Source of the DNA: Drechmeria coniospora
Taxonomy: Eukaryota > Ascomycota > Sordariomycetes > Hypocreales > Ophiocordycipitaceae
Reading direction: 5' to 3'
Length of the DNA: 64,000 bases
Assembly (NCBI RefSeq): GCF_001625195.1
Contig: NC_054389.1
Span: forward strand, 3,158,520-3,222,519
Made by a program: the position numbers and the translations under genes. How positions within the stretch are numbered: the first letter of the stretch is position 1; every line of letters starts with the position of its first letter. Below are positions 35,767 to 46,659 of the stretch, in pieces. The notes beneath the pieces are model-generated. The model was not told the DNA's origin. It ran no database searches and saw nothing but the letters and a program-made list of their open reading frames with translations.

Positions 35767-36795
35767 TTTTTTTTTTTTATTCATTACGCGCATGCAGCCC
35801 TAGGGGCTATGGCGCGGCGGCCTATAGGTCCTATAGGGCCTAGAAGACCTAATAGGCCTACTAGACCCTTAGGGTCCTAAGGGCACGCAGGAGCTAACTA
35901 GCTAACTAAACTAGCAGTAACGACTGGCTATTTATATTAAATCAGTAGAGCTTTCCCTCGCATTTCACGAATCTTAGTCCCTAGGCCTAGGCCTAGTACT
36001 ATTCCTCTAGGTACCACTCTGCCGTACCGATATTAGTAGTAGTTAGGAACTCAAATAGAGCCTCCCTTCCTTGCCTAGTACTAAATAAAATCGGTAGGGT
36101 AAGCGGCTTACCCTGTGGGGCTTCCTTTAGGTCTTTCCGTTCCTTCCTATAACGTACGCATTAGCCTAGCCTAGGTAAGGCCGCTGGGTCTATTGTTTTT
36201 GCCGTCCCTACAGAACAAGAGGCTAGCTATAGCCTTAAAAATGGGCTATTTATAGCTGGAATTCGGGCTAAGGTTGTAGCCTATAAGGCCTATACGCCAA
36301 AGACCCAATGCTTTAGGTGTCAGGGCTACGGGCACGACCCAAGCCTATGCAATAAGAAAATCCGCTGCGCACTATGCGCCAAAGGGCACTATACAAAGAC
36401 CCACCGGTGCACTAGCTGCAACGCTACAGAACCCTGCAACCACCTCGAACTAGTATGTGCTAACTGTAACGGTAAGCATAAGGCTAATAGTACCGAGTGC
36501 GAAATCTATCAGGCTATTAGACTATAAGTCGAAATAGCCCAGAAAAGTGCTATCTTAGGCTTATCCAGCATAACGTACGGAGGTATAATTTAGCACACCA
36601 GTCGGTACTCCAACAGGCCTACGAGCAACATACCGATATTATCCTTCTACAAGAGCCCTACTGCCCTAAAATTCAAGGAGCATATATAGGGCTCCAACAC
36701 CCGTCTTACTATATTATTACACTACAACAGTCAACTAGCCCTTTAAGTATTACAGTTAGACCTAGGGTCTTAACGTATATTAGGAAGGCTAGTAG
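35767..36795 (-). mobile_element. LINE copy M: 3' end joined to inverted ORF1-endonuclease segment
   Basis: Poly(T), 3' UTR and ORF2 C-terminus on the minus strand to about 36,162, then directly a plus-strand piece of ORF1 (zinc knuckles) and the start of the endonuclease (to about 36,795). The reversed 5' part is the hallmark of twin priming. Two unrelated fragments joined by recombination is the alternative. The right end abuts the 5' end of the full-length LINE. Confidence 0.75.
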
Positions 36796-36954
36796 GCGAG
36801 TAGGCAACATCAACACCACGCGCCCACCCGATCGATTGAAACCACAATAAAATAGCCAAATTGCAGTTCTTTCAATTCCCCTCAATTGGGACATTACGAT
36901 CCTCGAGTTACAGCCGCGCGCAGCCGATTGCGCGCGTGCAGTCGGGGGTCAAAG

Positions 36955-38799
36955 ATGCCTTCAACTGGGAGGAAGAGGGCCGCCAGAAACGCAACCCCGC
37001 GCGTACCGACCCCACCCAACGAGACCCACCCGATCCTACCCAATAAGACCCATCCGACCCCGCCCGACGGGACCTGCCCAATCGCACCCAACGAGACCCA
37101 CCCAATTGCACCCAACGAGACTCACCCAATTGCACCCAACGAGACCCATCCGATTGCACCTATCGAGACCCACCCAACCTACCCAACCCACCCGACTATA
37201 GGCCCGGCTACAGGCCCGGTCCTAGCCCAGCCTACCCTATACCAGAAAAATCAGGAAAAAAATCAGGAAAATCAGGCTCAGCCTACCCTATACAGGGAAA
37301 TTCAGGAAAAAAATCAGGAAAATCAGGAAAATCAGGAAAATCAGGAAACCACTAAAAATACCAATATAACTGTAGAAAACGAAGAAAATACAACAAACGA
37401 AGACGAAATCGAACTTATATCCCTAGGTCAACCTACAGATACCGATATGGAAGACCTAGAGGACACGGAAGCCCCTATCCAACCAGAAACCCCCGAAACC
37501 CCCCTTATTCTACAACAACGAAAACGAACCCACGCAGACCTAGAGTCTCCTGAAAGGCTACCTAAATTAGCTAAAAAGGGGATATCTAGGCCTATAACAA
37601 CCGACCAAAACGAGGGCCAAGACCTAGCCCTACAAATCCAACAGGCTACTATACTTATACAAAGTGCAGTATCGAAGATGCCATATAGCCTCTTCGAACC
37701 CCTTATAAATGCACTACAAAATGCGTTTCCAAGGGGCCCGAAGAGCTATAGCGAGGCAGCCCAAACACATATACCTACAGGTCTCCAGGACAGCGCCTGG
37801 GCGGTTGTCCCACCAAGGGGCCGAGGACCCAAAGGCTCTAACGGGCCTAGCAGGCCTAGCGGGCCTAACGGGCCTAACGGGCCTAGCGGGCCTAACGGGC
37901 CTAGCGGGCCTAACGGGCCTAGCGGGCCTAACGGGCCTAGCGGGCCTAACGGGCCTACTAGGCCTAGTGGGCCTAACGGGCCTAGCGGGCCTAACGGGCC
38001 TAACAGGCCTAGCAGAACCAACGGGCCCAAACGCCCTACAAAGGAAGGCTTACAAGTTATCCTAAAACTCCGAAAGGAGCCTAAGGGACCTACAGAAAAC
38101 AGACCCCAAGTACCCGCATTAACGCTACGGAATGCACTAAATAAGACCCTAGGGGCTATAGCCGTAGCTAGCATCGAGCTATCGGCTAGGGGCAACCTAG
38201 TTATTACAACAAAAGAGCCCTATACAGCAGCCCAACTGCTAGAAAAAAAACAGGCCTGGATAGGGCTATTTAATACTTATCCAGTTGAGGCAATAGAGAC
38301 CCCTATTAGCTGGATAAAGCTAGTAGCACACGGGGTACCTATTCTTACGGAGACCAATATCCTTGAAATTACTAAGTCGGAAATCGAGACCTTTAACCCA
38401 GTTACGGTTAGGGGCCAGCCCCGCTGGCTTAAAAAGCCTAGCCTAGGTAAGGCCGCTGGGTCTATTGTTTTTGCCGTCCCTACAGAACAAGAGGCTAGCT
38501 ATAGCCTTAAAAATGGGCTATTTATAGCTGGAATTCGGGCCAAGGTTGTAGCCTATAAGGCCTATACGCCCAAGACTCAATGCTTTAGGTGTCAGGGCTA
38601 CGGGCACGACCCAAGCCTTTGCAATAAGAAAATCCGCTGCGCACTATGCGCCAAAGGGCACTATACAAAGACCCACCGGTGCACTAGCTGCAACGCTACA
38701 GAGCCCTGCAACCACCTCGAACTAGTATGTGCTAACTGTAACGGTAAGCACAAGGCTAATAGTACCGAGTGCGAAATCTATCAGGCTATTAGACTATAA
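36955..38799 (+). CDS. LINE ORF1: nucleic-acid-binding protein with collagen-like tract and zinc knuckles
   Basis: ORF1 proteins bind element RNA to form the transposition particle. I chose the ATG at 36,955 (MPSTGRKRAARNATPR, 614 residues). The frame is open 23 codons further up, but only from a TTG. In order: a basic start; Asn-Glu-Thr-His-Pro repeats (about residues 20-80, 24-bp DNA units); Asn-Gln-Glu-Lys repeats (about 95-135); an acidic region; a basic KRTHAD segment; a Gly-Pro-Ser/Asn collagen-like tract (about 292-356, DNA 37,829-38,022); an RRM-like stretch before the zinc knuckles; then CFRCQGYGHDPSLC, CALCAKGH and CANCNGKHKANSTEC. The stop overlaps the opening of the ORF2 frame by 7 nt. 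All regions appear open with no stops. Confidence 0.87.
   Translation: MPSTGRKRAARNATPRVPTPPNETHPILPNKTHPTPPDGTCPIAPNETHPIAPNETHPIAPNETHPIAPIETHPTYPTHPTIGPATGPVLAQPTLYQKNQEKNQENQAQPTLYREIQEKNQENQENQENQETTKNTNITVENEENTTNEDEIELISLGQPTDTDMEDLEDTEAPIQPETPETPLILQQRKRTHADLESPERLPKLAKKGISRPITTDQNEGQDLALQIQQATILIQSAVSKMPYSLFEPLINALQNAFPRGPKSYSEAAQTHIPTGLQDSAWAVVPPRGRGPKGSNGPSRPSGPNGPNGPSGPNGPSGPNGPSGPNGPSGPNGPTRPSGPNGPSGPNGPNRPSRTNGPKRPTKEGLQVILKLRKEPKGPTENRPQVPALTLRNALNKTLGAIAVASIELSARGNLVITTKEPYTAAQLLEKKQAWIGLFNTYPVEAIETPISWIKLVAHGVPILTETNILEITKSEIETFNPVTVRGQPRWLKKPSLGKAAGSIVFAVPTEQEASYSLKNGLFIAGIRAKVVAYKAYTPKTQCFRCQGYGHDPSLCNKKIRCALCAKGHYTKTHRCTSCNATEPCNHLELVCANCNGKHKANSTECEIYQAIRL
37012..37190 (+). 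repeat. 24-bp repeat in ORF1 coding PNETHPIA
   Basis: Units of about 24 bp (acccaacgagacccacccgat-like) code variants of Pro-Asn-Glu-Thr-His-Pro-Ile-Ala. Copy E has only two or three units near 7,270-7,320, so the number varies. Confidence 0.85.
37829..38022 (+). repeat. 9-bp collagen-like array in ORF1
   Basis: About 20 units of gggcctaac / gggcctagc coding Gly-Pro-Asn / Gly-Pro-Ser, with occasional Arg-Pro. Copy E has a shorter array at about 6,500-6,640. Confidence 0.92.
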
Positions 38800-41700
38800 G
38801 TCGAAATAGCCCAGAAAAGTGCTATCTTAGGCTTATCCAGCATAACGCACGGAGGCATAATTTAGCACACCAATCGGTACTCCAACAGGCCTACGAGCAA
38901 CGTACCGATATTATCCTTCTACAAGAGCCCTACTGCCCTAAAATTCAAGGAGCATTTATAGGGCTCCAACACCCGTCTTACTATATTATTACACCACAAC
39001 AGTCAACTAGCCTTTTAAGTATTACAGTTAGACCTAGGGTCTTAACGTATATTAGGAAGGCTAGTAGGCTAGCTTATAATCCCCGATACGACCTATTTTC
39101 CGATCCGGATATCCAAGCTATAGAGATATTAGGTACTGAACCATTTATCCTAATTAACCTTTACAACGAAAAGGAACAGGCCTACGAGGACCCTAGCGGG
39201 CCTAACGGGCCTAGCGGGCCTAACGGGCCTATCGGGCCTAGCGGGCCTAACGGGCCTAGCGGGCCTAACGGGCCTAACGGGCCTAACGGGCCTAACGGGC
39301 CTAACGGGCCTAGGCCTAGCGCTAGGCCTAGCGGGCAACCAAGCCAGAACCCCTATACAGTCGAGAGGCTCCTTCTACCCTATAGATGCAATAAGCCTAC
39401 ACTTATTATAGGGGATTTCAACTTACATCACCCATTATGGAATCCAGCGGTAGACCCTATTAGGGCTACTAAGGCACAAAGGCTAGTAAACTGGCTAACA
39501 AGCCAGAAGGCTAGCCTAATCCAGGACCCAGAAGAGGTTAAAGGGGGCACCTATTTTAGGCCCGGCTTAAAGTCTAGGTCTATTATTGACCTAGCCTTTA
39601 GTACCCCTTTTAACCTACTAAACTGGTCTAACTGGAGGTACTTAGAGGCATCCGGGTCCGATCACCAGGTAATCGCCTTTGAAGCTAGGGCGCCTGTCCT
39701 ACCTACAGCAAGCCTACTATTCCAGTCTAGGCCCCCCTTATTCAATTATAAGAAGGCCAACTGGAATAAGTATAACTGTTTATTACAGGAAAAGCAGGCA
39801 TCCCTAAATCAGCAACTAGATACCCTAATTTCAGTAAGGGATCTAGATGGAATAGCTATACTAATTACAGAGGCTATACAGGCAGTAGCTATAGAGGCAA
39901 TCCCTAGGCTACGGCCTAGTGAACGGTCTAAGCCTTGGTGGACCCCCGAGCTACTAGACTTACGGAAGACCCTTAGCCGTACACAAAGACTATTTCGGAA
40001 AAACCGGAAATGCAAAGAAGACTGGAAAACGGCCCGTAATGCCTATTTTTATGCTATTCGGAAGGCTAAAGTAGGCTACTGGGAGACCTTTCTAGCTAAT
40101 GCAGTTAATAAGGAGGTTTTCCAAGCCTATAACTATACAAAAGCTAGCCAGAATACTAACCTTCCGGGTATATTGTATACTAATGAAGGAAGAAATATAA
40201 TAGCAAATACCTTCCAGGAAAAATGCGATGCCTTTATTACAACCCTATTTCCGACAGGGCCTACAGAACTAACGGAGCCAACAGAACCTATAGGGCCTAG
40301 TAGGCTGCTTAGCAGGACTAGCGGGCCTAGCGGGCCTAGCGGGCCTGGTGGACCTAACGGACCTAATGGGCCTGGTGGGCCTAGCGGGCCTGGCGGGCCT
40401 AGCGGGCCTAACGGACCTAACGGGCCTAACGGGCCTAGCGGGCCTAGCGGGCCTAGCGGGCCTAACGGACCTAACGGACCTAGTGGGCCTGGTGGGCCTA
40501 GCGGGCCTAGCGGGCCTAGCGGACCTAGCGGGCCTAACGGGCCTAACGGACCTAGTGGGCCTAGTAGGAGGCCTACTATAAAACAGGCTAGTAGCGAAAG
40601 GTGGGAGTGGCCTAACCTAGCTTGGAAAGAGGTTAAAGAGGCTATTAATTCGTCTTCGAATAAAAAAGCCCCAGGGCCCGATACTATCGGTTTCCCCCTT
40701 ATCCAGCAGACTTATAAGGTTATTCCTAAATTCCTCTACAAGGCCTATAACGCTTTATTTACAGAAGGCTACCACCCTAAGCTATGGCGACAAAGTATAG
40801 GCATTATCCTCCCTAAGCAAGGCAACCGAGACTATAGGAAGCCTAAGTCTTACAGGGTAATAGCCTTACTAAATTGCCTAGGCAAAGTCCTAGAAAAACT
40901 ATTCGCTACGCGATTAAGCTACCTAGCCAATACTACAGACCTATTAGGCCCTACACAACTAGGCGGGCGGAAACAAAGGTCTGCAATAGATACAGCCCTA
41001 TTACTGACCCACTATATCGAATTACAGCGCCTATCAAGGAAAAAGGCTAGTAGTACTATTACTACTACATTATTTCTTGATATTAAAGGCGCCTTCGATC
41101 ACGTATCAAAGGCTAAGCTTATAGGGGTTTTACGAAGGCTAGACCTCCCAAAGGCCCTAATTAGCTGGGTTATATCGTTCCTATCAGGCCGATCGATCCA
41201 ACTAGCCTTCGACGGCCAAATCCACCAACTAGTCGAAATAGCTATAGGAATACCGCAAGGATCGCCTATAAGCCCTATCTTATTCCTAATTTATATTAGG
41301 GATATTATAGCGGATAAGGCCTTTCAGTTATCCTATATTGATGACTTTAGCCTAACGGTATCGTCTAGATCTGCCTATAAGAACTGCCGGGCGCTAGAAG
41401 GTATTGTAACTAGGCTCACAGCCCAAGCAACGGACCAAGGGGTCCAATTTGACCACGGGAAAACGGAACTAATCCACTTTACTACACAAAGAGCCCCTAT
41501 AACGGAAGGCGTAACAATAGCTAATACAGCAATTACACCAAAGCCCGTTATTAGGTGGCTAGGTATTTGGTTCGATTCAAAGCTATCGTTTAAATTACAT
41601 ATCGAAAATCGAATAGCCCTAGCTAGGGCCGCCTTCCTAGGCCTATCTAGGCTAGCAAGTACCCAAAAGGGCCTACCCTATAGGGCACTACGGCAACTAT

Positions 41701-43136
41701 ATATTGCTTGTATTACTACTATAGCGGACTACGGGGTCCCTGTTTGGTACAAAGGCCAGGGCCCCGGCCAAAAAGGTCTAATACAGTACTATCAACGCCT
41801 ACAAAACGAGGCCCTACCGAAGGTCCTAGGGGCCTTTAGGGGGTCCCCTACAAAAGCCCTAGAAATTGAGGCCGCGATCCCCCCGCCAGAGATACGGTTC
41901 CAGAAGGCCTGCCTAGGCTACGCCCTAAGGACCCTAATGTTTCAGTACAACCACCCGATCCGTAGGGCCTACAACATAGCCATACGGGACGAACTAGCCG
42001 AATCAGGGTCTGATTTAGGTACTTTTACCTATATTAGGCCTATAACACAGCTATTCCGGCTACTATCGAAAATCAAGGAAATAATAGGCCCTAACTGGGG
42101 CCTAGAGAGACAAAGAGCGACCTGGCAAGCCCCCTGGGCCCTAGGGCCTAGGGCCTCTATAAGTATTTCGCAAAGCCCTAAGGAGACCGCTAAAGTAGAA
42201 CACGAAACCCTTCTAAGGGACCTAGAATTTAATAACTGTATTATGTATTATACAGACGGGTCACAAGGGACTATTAGGGGTCAAACAACGAACTCGTGCG
42301 CCTACTACGAAACGGACCCTACAGGCCGGGCCCTAGGGGCAAAGGCCTATAACCTAGGCCCTAGGATCGAAGTAGTTGATGCCGAGCTAATTGGTATAAC
42401 GAGGGCCCTAAAGGCCTTATCCCAACGAAACCCTCTACCGCAAGAAGCCTATCTTTTTATAGATAGCCAAGCAGCTATTCAGAAGGTAACCGTAGGCTAT
42501 AGCGACCTAGCCTATAAGGCAAGGCAGCTAGTAAATAGCCTAGCGGACCGGAAGGTAGCTATAACCCTAACGTGGTGCCCTAGCCACGTTGGAATTATAG
42601 GGAATGAAATTGCAGACCAGGTAGCAAAAGGAGGCCTAACTAGGCCTAGTATAGGTACCCCCTATACCTCCCTAAGCTATCTACGGAGGAGGGTAAAGGA
42701 AGTAGCCCTAGGGGGGTGGAAGGAGCTATGGGCTAGGGAGGAGGCCCGAGGCCCTAAGGCTAGGGGCCTAGGGGCCCACTATCGAAGGACTGGGAAACCT
42801 AGGTTTGCGTATAAGCCTAGTCTACCCGATTTGCCTAGGCCTATCCAATCGGCCTATATACAACTAAAAACAGGGATCGGATACCTTAAGCCCTACCAAA
42901 AAAAGATTGGAAAAATCGACTCGGACGCCTGTAAGTGCGGGCAAAAACAGACTGTAACCCACCTATTGCTACAATGCGTACGTTATAGGAAGGAACGGAA
43001 AGACCTAAAGGAAGCCCTACAGGGTAAGCCGCTTACCCTACCGATTTTATTTAGTACTAGGCAAGGAAGGGAGGCTCTATTTGAGTTCCTAACTACTACT
43101 AATATCGGTACGGCAAAGTGGTACCTAGAGGAATAG
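38793..43136 (+). CDS. LINE ORF2: APE endonuclease, RT, RNase H, CCHC; no AUG start
   Basis: ORF2 nicks the target and copies element RNA into it. The frame is open for about 1,447 codons from the TAG at 38,790 to the TAG at 43,134. Approximate residues: endonuclease LLQEPY (42), first Gly-Pro array (132-173), GDFNLHHP (206), SDHQVI (289), second Gly-Pro array (488-592), RT with [17 protein letters not shown] (690) and YIDD (848-851), RNase H D in YYTDGSQ (1,155), E in VDAELIGI (1,196), D in FIDSQAA (1,222), [12 protein letters not shown] (1,263), zinc motif [16 protein letters not shown] (1,380). The RT box is YIDD where many LINEs have FADD. The first in-frame ATG is at about residue 1,049 (MFQYNHP), after the RT. 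The real start is therefore unknown; it lies in the -1 frame relative to ORF1 with a 7-nt overlap. Confidence 0.85.
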   Translation, partial: TISRNSPEKCYLRLIQHNARRHNLAHQSVLQQAYEQRTDIILLQEPYCPKIQGAFIGLQHPSYYIITPQQSTSLLSITVRPRVLTYIRKASRLAYNPRYDLFSDPDIQAIEILGTEPFILINLYNEKEQAYEDPSGPNGPSGPNGPIGPSGPNGPSGPNGPNGPNGPNGPNGPRPSARPSGQPSQNPYTVERLLLPYRCNKPTLIIGDFNLHHPLWNPAVDPIRATKAQRLVNWLTSQKASLIQDPEEVKGGTYFRPGLKSRSIIDLAFSTPFNLLNWSNWRYLEASGSDHQVIAFEARAPVLPTASLLFQSRPPLFNYKKANWNKYNCLLQEKQASLNQQLDTLISVRDLDGIAILITEAIQAVAIEAIPRLRPSERSKPWWTPELLDLRKTLSRTQRLFRKNRKCKEDWKTARNAYFYAIRKAKVGYWETFLANAVNKEVFQAYNYTKASQNTNLPGILYTNEGRNIIANTFQEKCDAFITTLFPTGPTELTEPTEPIGPSRLLSRTSGPSGPSGPGGPNGPNGPGGPSGPGGPSGPNGPNGPNGPSGPSGPSGPNGPNGPSGPGGPSGPSGPSGPSGPNGPNGPSGPSRRPTIKQASSERWEWPNLAWKEVKEAINSSSNKKAPGPDTIGFPLIQQTYKVIPKFLYKAYNALFTEGYHPKLWRQSIGIILPKQGNRDYRKPKSYRVIALLNCLGKVLEKLFATRLSYLANTTDLLGPTQLGGRKQRSAIDTALLLTHYIELQRLSRKKASSTITTTLFLDIKGAFDHVSKAKLIGVLRRLDLPKALISWVISFLSGRSIQLAFDGQIHQLVEIAIGIPQGSPISPILFLIYIRDIIADKAFQLSYIDDFSLTVSSRSAYKNCRALEGIVTRLTAQATDQGVQFDHGKTELIHFTTQRAPITEGVTIANTAITPKPVIRWLGIWFDSKLSFKLHIENRIALARAAFLGLSRLASTQKGLPYRALRQLYIACITTIADYGVPVWYKGQGPGQKGLIQYYQRLQNEALPKVLGAFRGSPTKALEIEAAIPPPEIRFQKACLGYALRTLMFQYNHPIRRAYNIAIRDELAESGSDLGTFTYIRPITQLFRLLSKIKEIIGPNWGLERQRATWQAPWALGPRASISISQSPKETAKVEHETLLRDLEFNNCIMYYTDGSQGTIRGQTTNSCAYYETDPTGRALGAKAYNLGPRIEVVDAELIGITRALKALSQRNPLPQEAYLFIDSQAAIQKVTVGYSDLAYKARQLVNSLADRKVAITLTWCPSHVGIIGNEIADQVAKGGLTRPSIGTPYTSLSYLRRRVKEVALGGWKELWAREEARGPKARGLGAHYRRTGKPRFAYKPSLPDLPRPIQSAYIQLKTGIGYLKPYQKKIGKIDSDACKCGQKQTVTHLLLQCVRYRKERKDLKEALQGKPLTLPILFSTRQGREALFEFLTTTNIGTAKWYLEE
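39187..39312 (+). repeat. 9-bp array inside the ORF2 endonuclease domain
   Basis: About 14 Gly-Pro-Asn/Ser units between LLQEPY and GDFN. Copy K is truncated inside the matching array (28,395-28,450). Confidence 0.92.
40254..40568 (+). repeat. 9-bp array in the ORF2 endonuclease-RT linker
   Basis: Over 30 units, mainly Gly-Pro-Ser and Gly-Pro-Asn with some Gly-Pro-Gly, preceded by an irregular Pro-Thr-Glu stretch. Confidence 0.92.
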
Positions 43137-43139
43137 TAC

Positions 43140-43374
43140 TAGGCCTAGGCCTAGGGACTAAGATTCGTGAAATGCGAGGGAAAGCTCTACTGATTTAATA
43201 TAAATAGCCAGTCGTTACTGCTAGTTTAGTTAGCTAGTTAGCTCCTGCGTGCCCTTAGGACCCTAAGGGTCTAGTAGGCCTATTAGGTCTTCTAGGCCCT
43301 ATGGGACCTATAGGCCGCCGCGCCATAGCCCCTAGGGCTGCATGCGCGTAATGAATAAAAAAAAAAAAAAAAAA
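43140..43374 (+). promoter_or_regulatory. LINE 3' UTR with predicted hairpins and poly(A)
   Basis: The 3' UTR is conserved in every copy. It contains short self-complementary elements: GACCCTAAGGGTC (about 43,258-43,270) and AGCCCCTAGGGCT (about 43,327-43,339), the latter just upstream of the tail sequence gcgtaatgaat. Conserved 3' hairpins often serve as RT recognition sites in LINEs; that role is inferred here. It also contains the TACTGCTAG self-target (43,217-43,225). Confidence 0.6.
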
Positions 43375-44260
43375 GGAAGCCCTATCCTAATTTAGGTTAA
43401 AGGAGGCTAAGGTAGTAGTAATACCACTACAGCCAGGAGTACTTAAGCAGGCTACTGTAATACCTCTTACTCCCTTATCCGCAACCGACTAACTGGTCTA
43501 CCAATAGATAGTAAGGACTTTAATATACCTTATGCTACTAACCTAACTAAATATAGCCTTTGCAATCCAATAGCTATCTTAGTATATACATTAGGCTACT
43601 AGTCTATAGCTATTAGCCGGTAAGAACCTTCTTTAATATCTAAAAGGAACTATAGACCTAGCTATATACTATTAGTCTAAGTTAATAATACCCAATCTAT
43701 TAGGATATTCTAATAGCAACTTTATAGGTAATTTGGATTCTTTTAAGTCTACCTATAGGTACCTCTTTACCTTGGTAGGCGGACTAATCTACTGGAAATC
43801 AAAAAGGGCTAGTACTATTGCTCTTTTTACTATAGAGGTAGAATCGGATACCTTACTAAAAGCAATTTGGGAACTTAAATAGCTAGACGGTCTATTTATA
43901 GAAATCGACAAAGGCCTTAAAAAACCTATCCTACTTCTATATAATAATAACGGATTTATCTCTAACGCTAATAATCCTAATTAGTATAACCGAATAAAGC
44001 ATATACTACTAAAGTTCCAGTATATTTAGTAAGAAGTAACTAATAGGCTAGCTAAAATTAGTTACTTAAACACTAAGTCTATACCTACCAATAGTCTTAC
44101 TAAGGCCCTTACTGCTAATCTCTTCCAACGCTACCTTAGCCTACTAAGTCTCTAAGAGATCCCTATTTAGTAGTAGTTATACTAGCTAAATAGAGGGAGT
44201 ATTAAAATACTAGGATTTATACTAGTAAGACTACCCAAATAAGATACTATCCTATTATTA
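43375..44260 (+). mobile_element. Copia fragment, plus strand: RNase H and start of LTR
   Basis: The plus strand reads the Copia RNase H region: LVGGLIYWKSKRASTIALFT, then SLTKALTANLFQRYLSLLSL. It is interrupted by a few TAG/TAA codons. A purine tract (agagggag) precedes the first 61 bp of the LTR (44,200-44,260). There it meets the 3' LTR of the opposite-strand Copia element 2. The left edge is the insertion point of the full-length LINE. Confidence 0.87.
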
Positions 44261-46659
44261 CTCTTGCAATTTAGGTACGCAAGAGGAGGGGTAGTAAAAG
44301 TATATTGCATAGACTAAGGAATTAATTAAGCTATTAATAACAGTATAAGGGGAACCAGTTAGTAACTAAATAAGAGTATAAACTTAGTAGTATTAAATTA
44401 TATAAATAAATATAATTATTTTTAAAATAAGAGAAACTATTCTAAGGGAATAGCTACTACCTTATATAGGTATAGAAGTATAGTAAAGACTATTCTAGCT
44501 TATTCTATAAGGTTCTAGCTTATTCTATAAGTAGGGTAAGTAATATTCCGGCTTATTCTAAGGAGTTCTAGTACATTCTATAAGTAGGGTATAGAATATT
44601 CTAGAATATTCTAAAATATTCTAGAGTATTCTGTACTATACCTAATTAGGTAAGTATCTTTAATAATAGTTTAGAGAAATAGTATATTATATACTATTAG
44701 TTAGCTCTATATACTTACTTATACTCTTAGTATAGTATAGTATATCTACTAGCAGTAGTACTTCTAATAGTTACTACTAGTAGTAGTAATAATAGGATAG
44801 TATCTTATTTAGGTAGTCTTACTAGTATAAATCCTAGTATTTTAATACCCTCTCTATTTAGTTAGTATAACTACTGCTAAATAGGGATCCCTTAGAGACT
44901 TAGTAGGCTAAGGTAGCGTTAGAAGAGATTAGCAATAAGGGCCTTAGTAAGACTATTAGTAGGTATAGACTTAGTATTTAGGTAACTAATTTTAGCTAGC
45001 CTATTGGTTACTTCTTACTAAATATACTGGAACTTTAGTAGTATATGCTTTATTCGGTTATGCTAATTAGGATTATTAGCGTTAGAGATAGATCTATTAT
45101 TATTATATAAAAGTAGGATAGGTTTTTTAAGGCCTTTATCGATTTCTATAAATAGACCGTCTAGCTATTTAAGTTCCCGAATTACTTCCAGTAGGGTATT
45201 TAATTCTATCTTTATAGTAGAAAGAGCAATAGTACTAGCCCTTTTTAATTTCTAGTAAATTAATCCGCCTACTAAGGTAAAGAGGCCTATAGGTAGACTT
45301 AGAAGAATCCAAGTTACCTATAAAGTTACTATTGGAATATCCTAATAGATTAGGTGTTATTGACTTAGACTAATAGTATATAGCTAGGTTTATAGTTCCT
45401 TTTAGATATCGAAGAAGGTTCTTACCGGCTAATAGCTATAGACTAATAGCCTAATATATATACCGAGATAGCTATTAGATTGCAAAGGCTATATTTAGTC
45501 GGGTTAGTAGTATAAGGTATATTAGAGTCCCTACTATCTATTGGTATACTAATTGGTTAGTTACGGATAAGGGAGTAAGAGGTATTACAGTAGCCTGCTT
45601 AAGTACTTCTAGCTGTAGTAGTATTGCTACTACCTTAGCCTCCTTTAACCTAAATCGGGATAGGGCTTCCTTAATATACCCTTTTTGGCTAAGGGTAATA
45701 CCTTTAGTTATTTAATTAATTTATACGCCTAGGAAGAAGGCAGCCTATTTACGGTCTTCGATTAGGTAAACCTTATATAGTTATTGCTTTAACTTATTAA
45801 TATATATAAGGTTTGGTCCAATAAGTAGGTAGTTATTAATATAGCTAACTATATAAGTACTAGTAGTACTATTATAGTAGATAGCCGGATCGGATATAAG
45901 GGGGCTATATCCGTATTATTATAGCAGTTTAGTAAGTACCTCCTACTATTCTTTAGGTCCTTATTTTAGGCCGTAGAGTGCCTTTTTTAAAAGGATACCT
46001 TATTTAACTACTAGGTTATAGCCTAGCTTAGCTAGTAGCTTAGCTAAATTATTAGTCTTATTAAGACTAATAAATACTTCTAGTCCCTTGGGAATTTTAA
46101 GATAATTAACTTTAGGTAGCTTACTGTTTAGGAAAGTACTAATAAAGTTAATCTATTTAATATACTAGTTATTTTAGGTAGCTAGGGCTAGTAGTATCCT
46201 TTAGGTAGGTAGAATACTAGTAGTTATAAAAGTCTTTAGGTAATTAAGGCCTTTAATTTATATAAATCCCTTAGCTACTAGTTATACCTTAAATTTAATA
46301 GGGTTATTTTGCTAATCCTTTTTGACTTATAGTATAAGTTGGCTTTTTAGAAGTCGTCTGCTAGTTAGTATTTCTTAAAGGGGGATAAAATAAAATACCC
46401 CTGCTTAGATAAGCTACTGGAATTCCGAGAATATAGTACTTATCTATTGGTCTTTGTTATTTAACTTAAGTACCTGTTTCCAGCTAGTAGGCTTACTACT
46501 ATTTAGTAGTTGCTTAGCCTTAGCTTAATAGTATAGGTCCTGGATCCAATATGCTAGGTTAAGATCTATTAGGTTAGGGTTATCTTCTAGTTCTAGTATA
46601 TCTGGAAGAGAGGTATTTGGTAGATCCTTTATTGGCTAAGCTAGGACCCTCTTTATTGT

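Larger units (their letters stand above)
36806..43374 (+). mobile_element. Full-length LINE with open ORF1 and ORF2, poly(A) tail
   Basis: The 5' end (AACATCAACACC) matches the 5' end of copy E. The order is: about 150-bp 5' UTR, ORF1 (36,955-38,799), ORF2 (open 38,793-43,136), 3' UTR and about 18 A. Endonuclease, RT, RNase H (catalytic D, E, D) and zinc motifs all appear intact. With RNase H after the RT it resembles the Tad1 / I-type group of fungal LINEs. It could be an active source copy: copy K is nearly identical. No clear target-site duplication is seen; the left neighbour is LINE copy M and the right neighbour a Copia fragment. Confidence 0.9.

Noticed and set aside
37829..40568. A host collagen-like gene
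   Set aside because: The Gly-Pro tracts are continuous with LINE endonuclease, RT and zinc-knuckle sequence and recur in every LINE copy.
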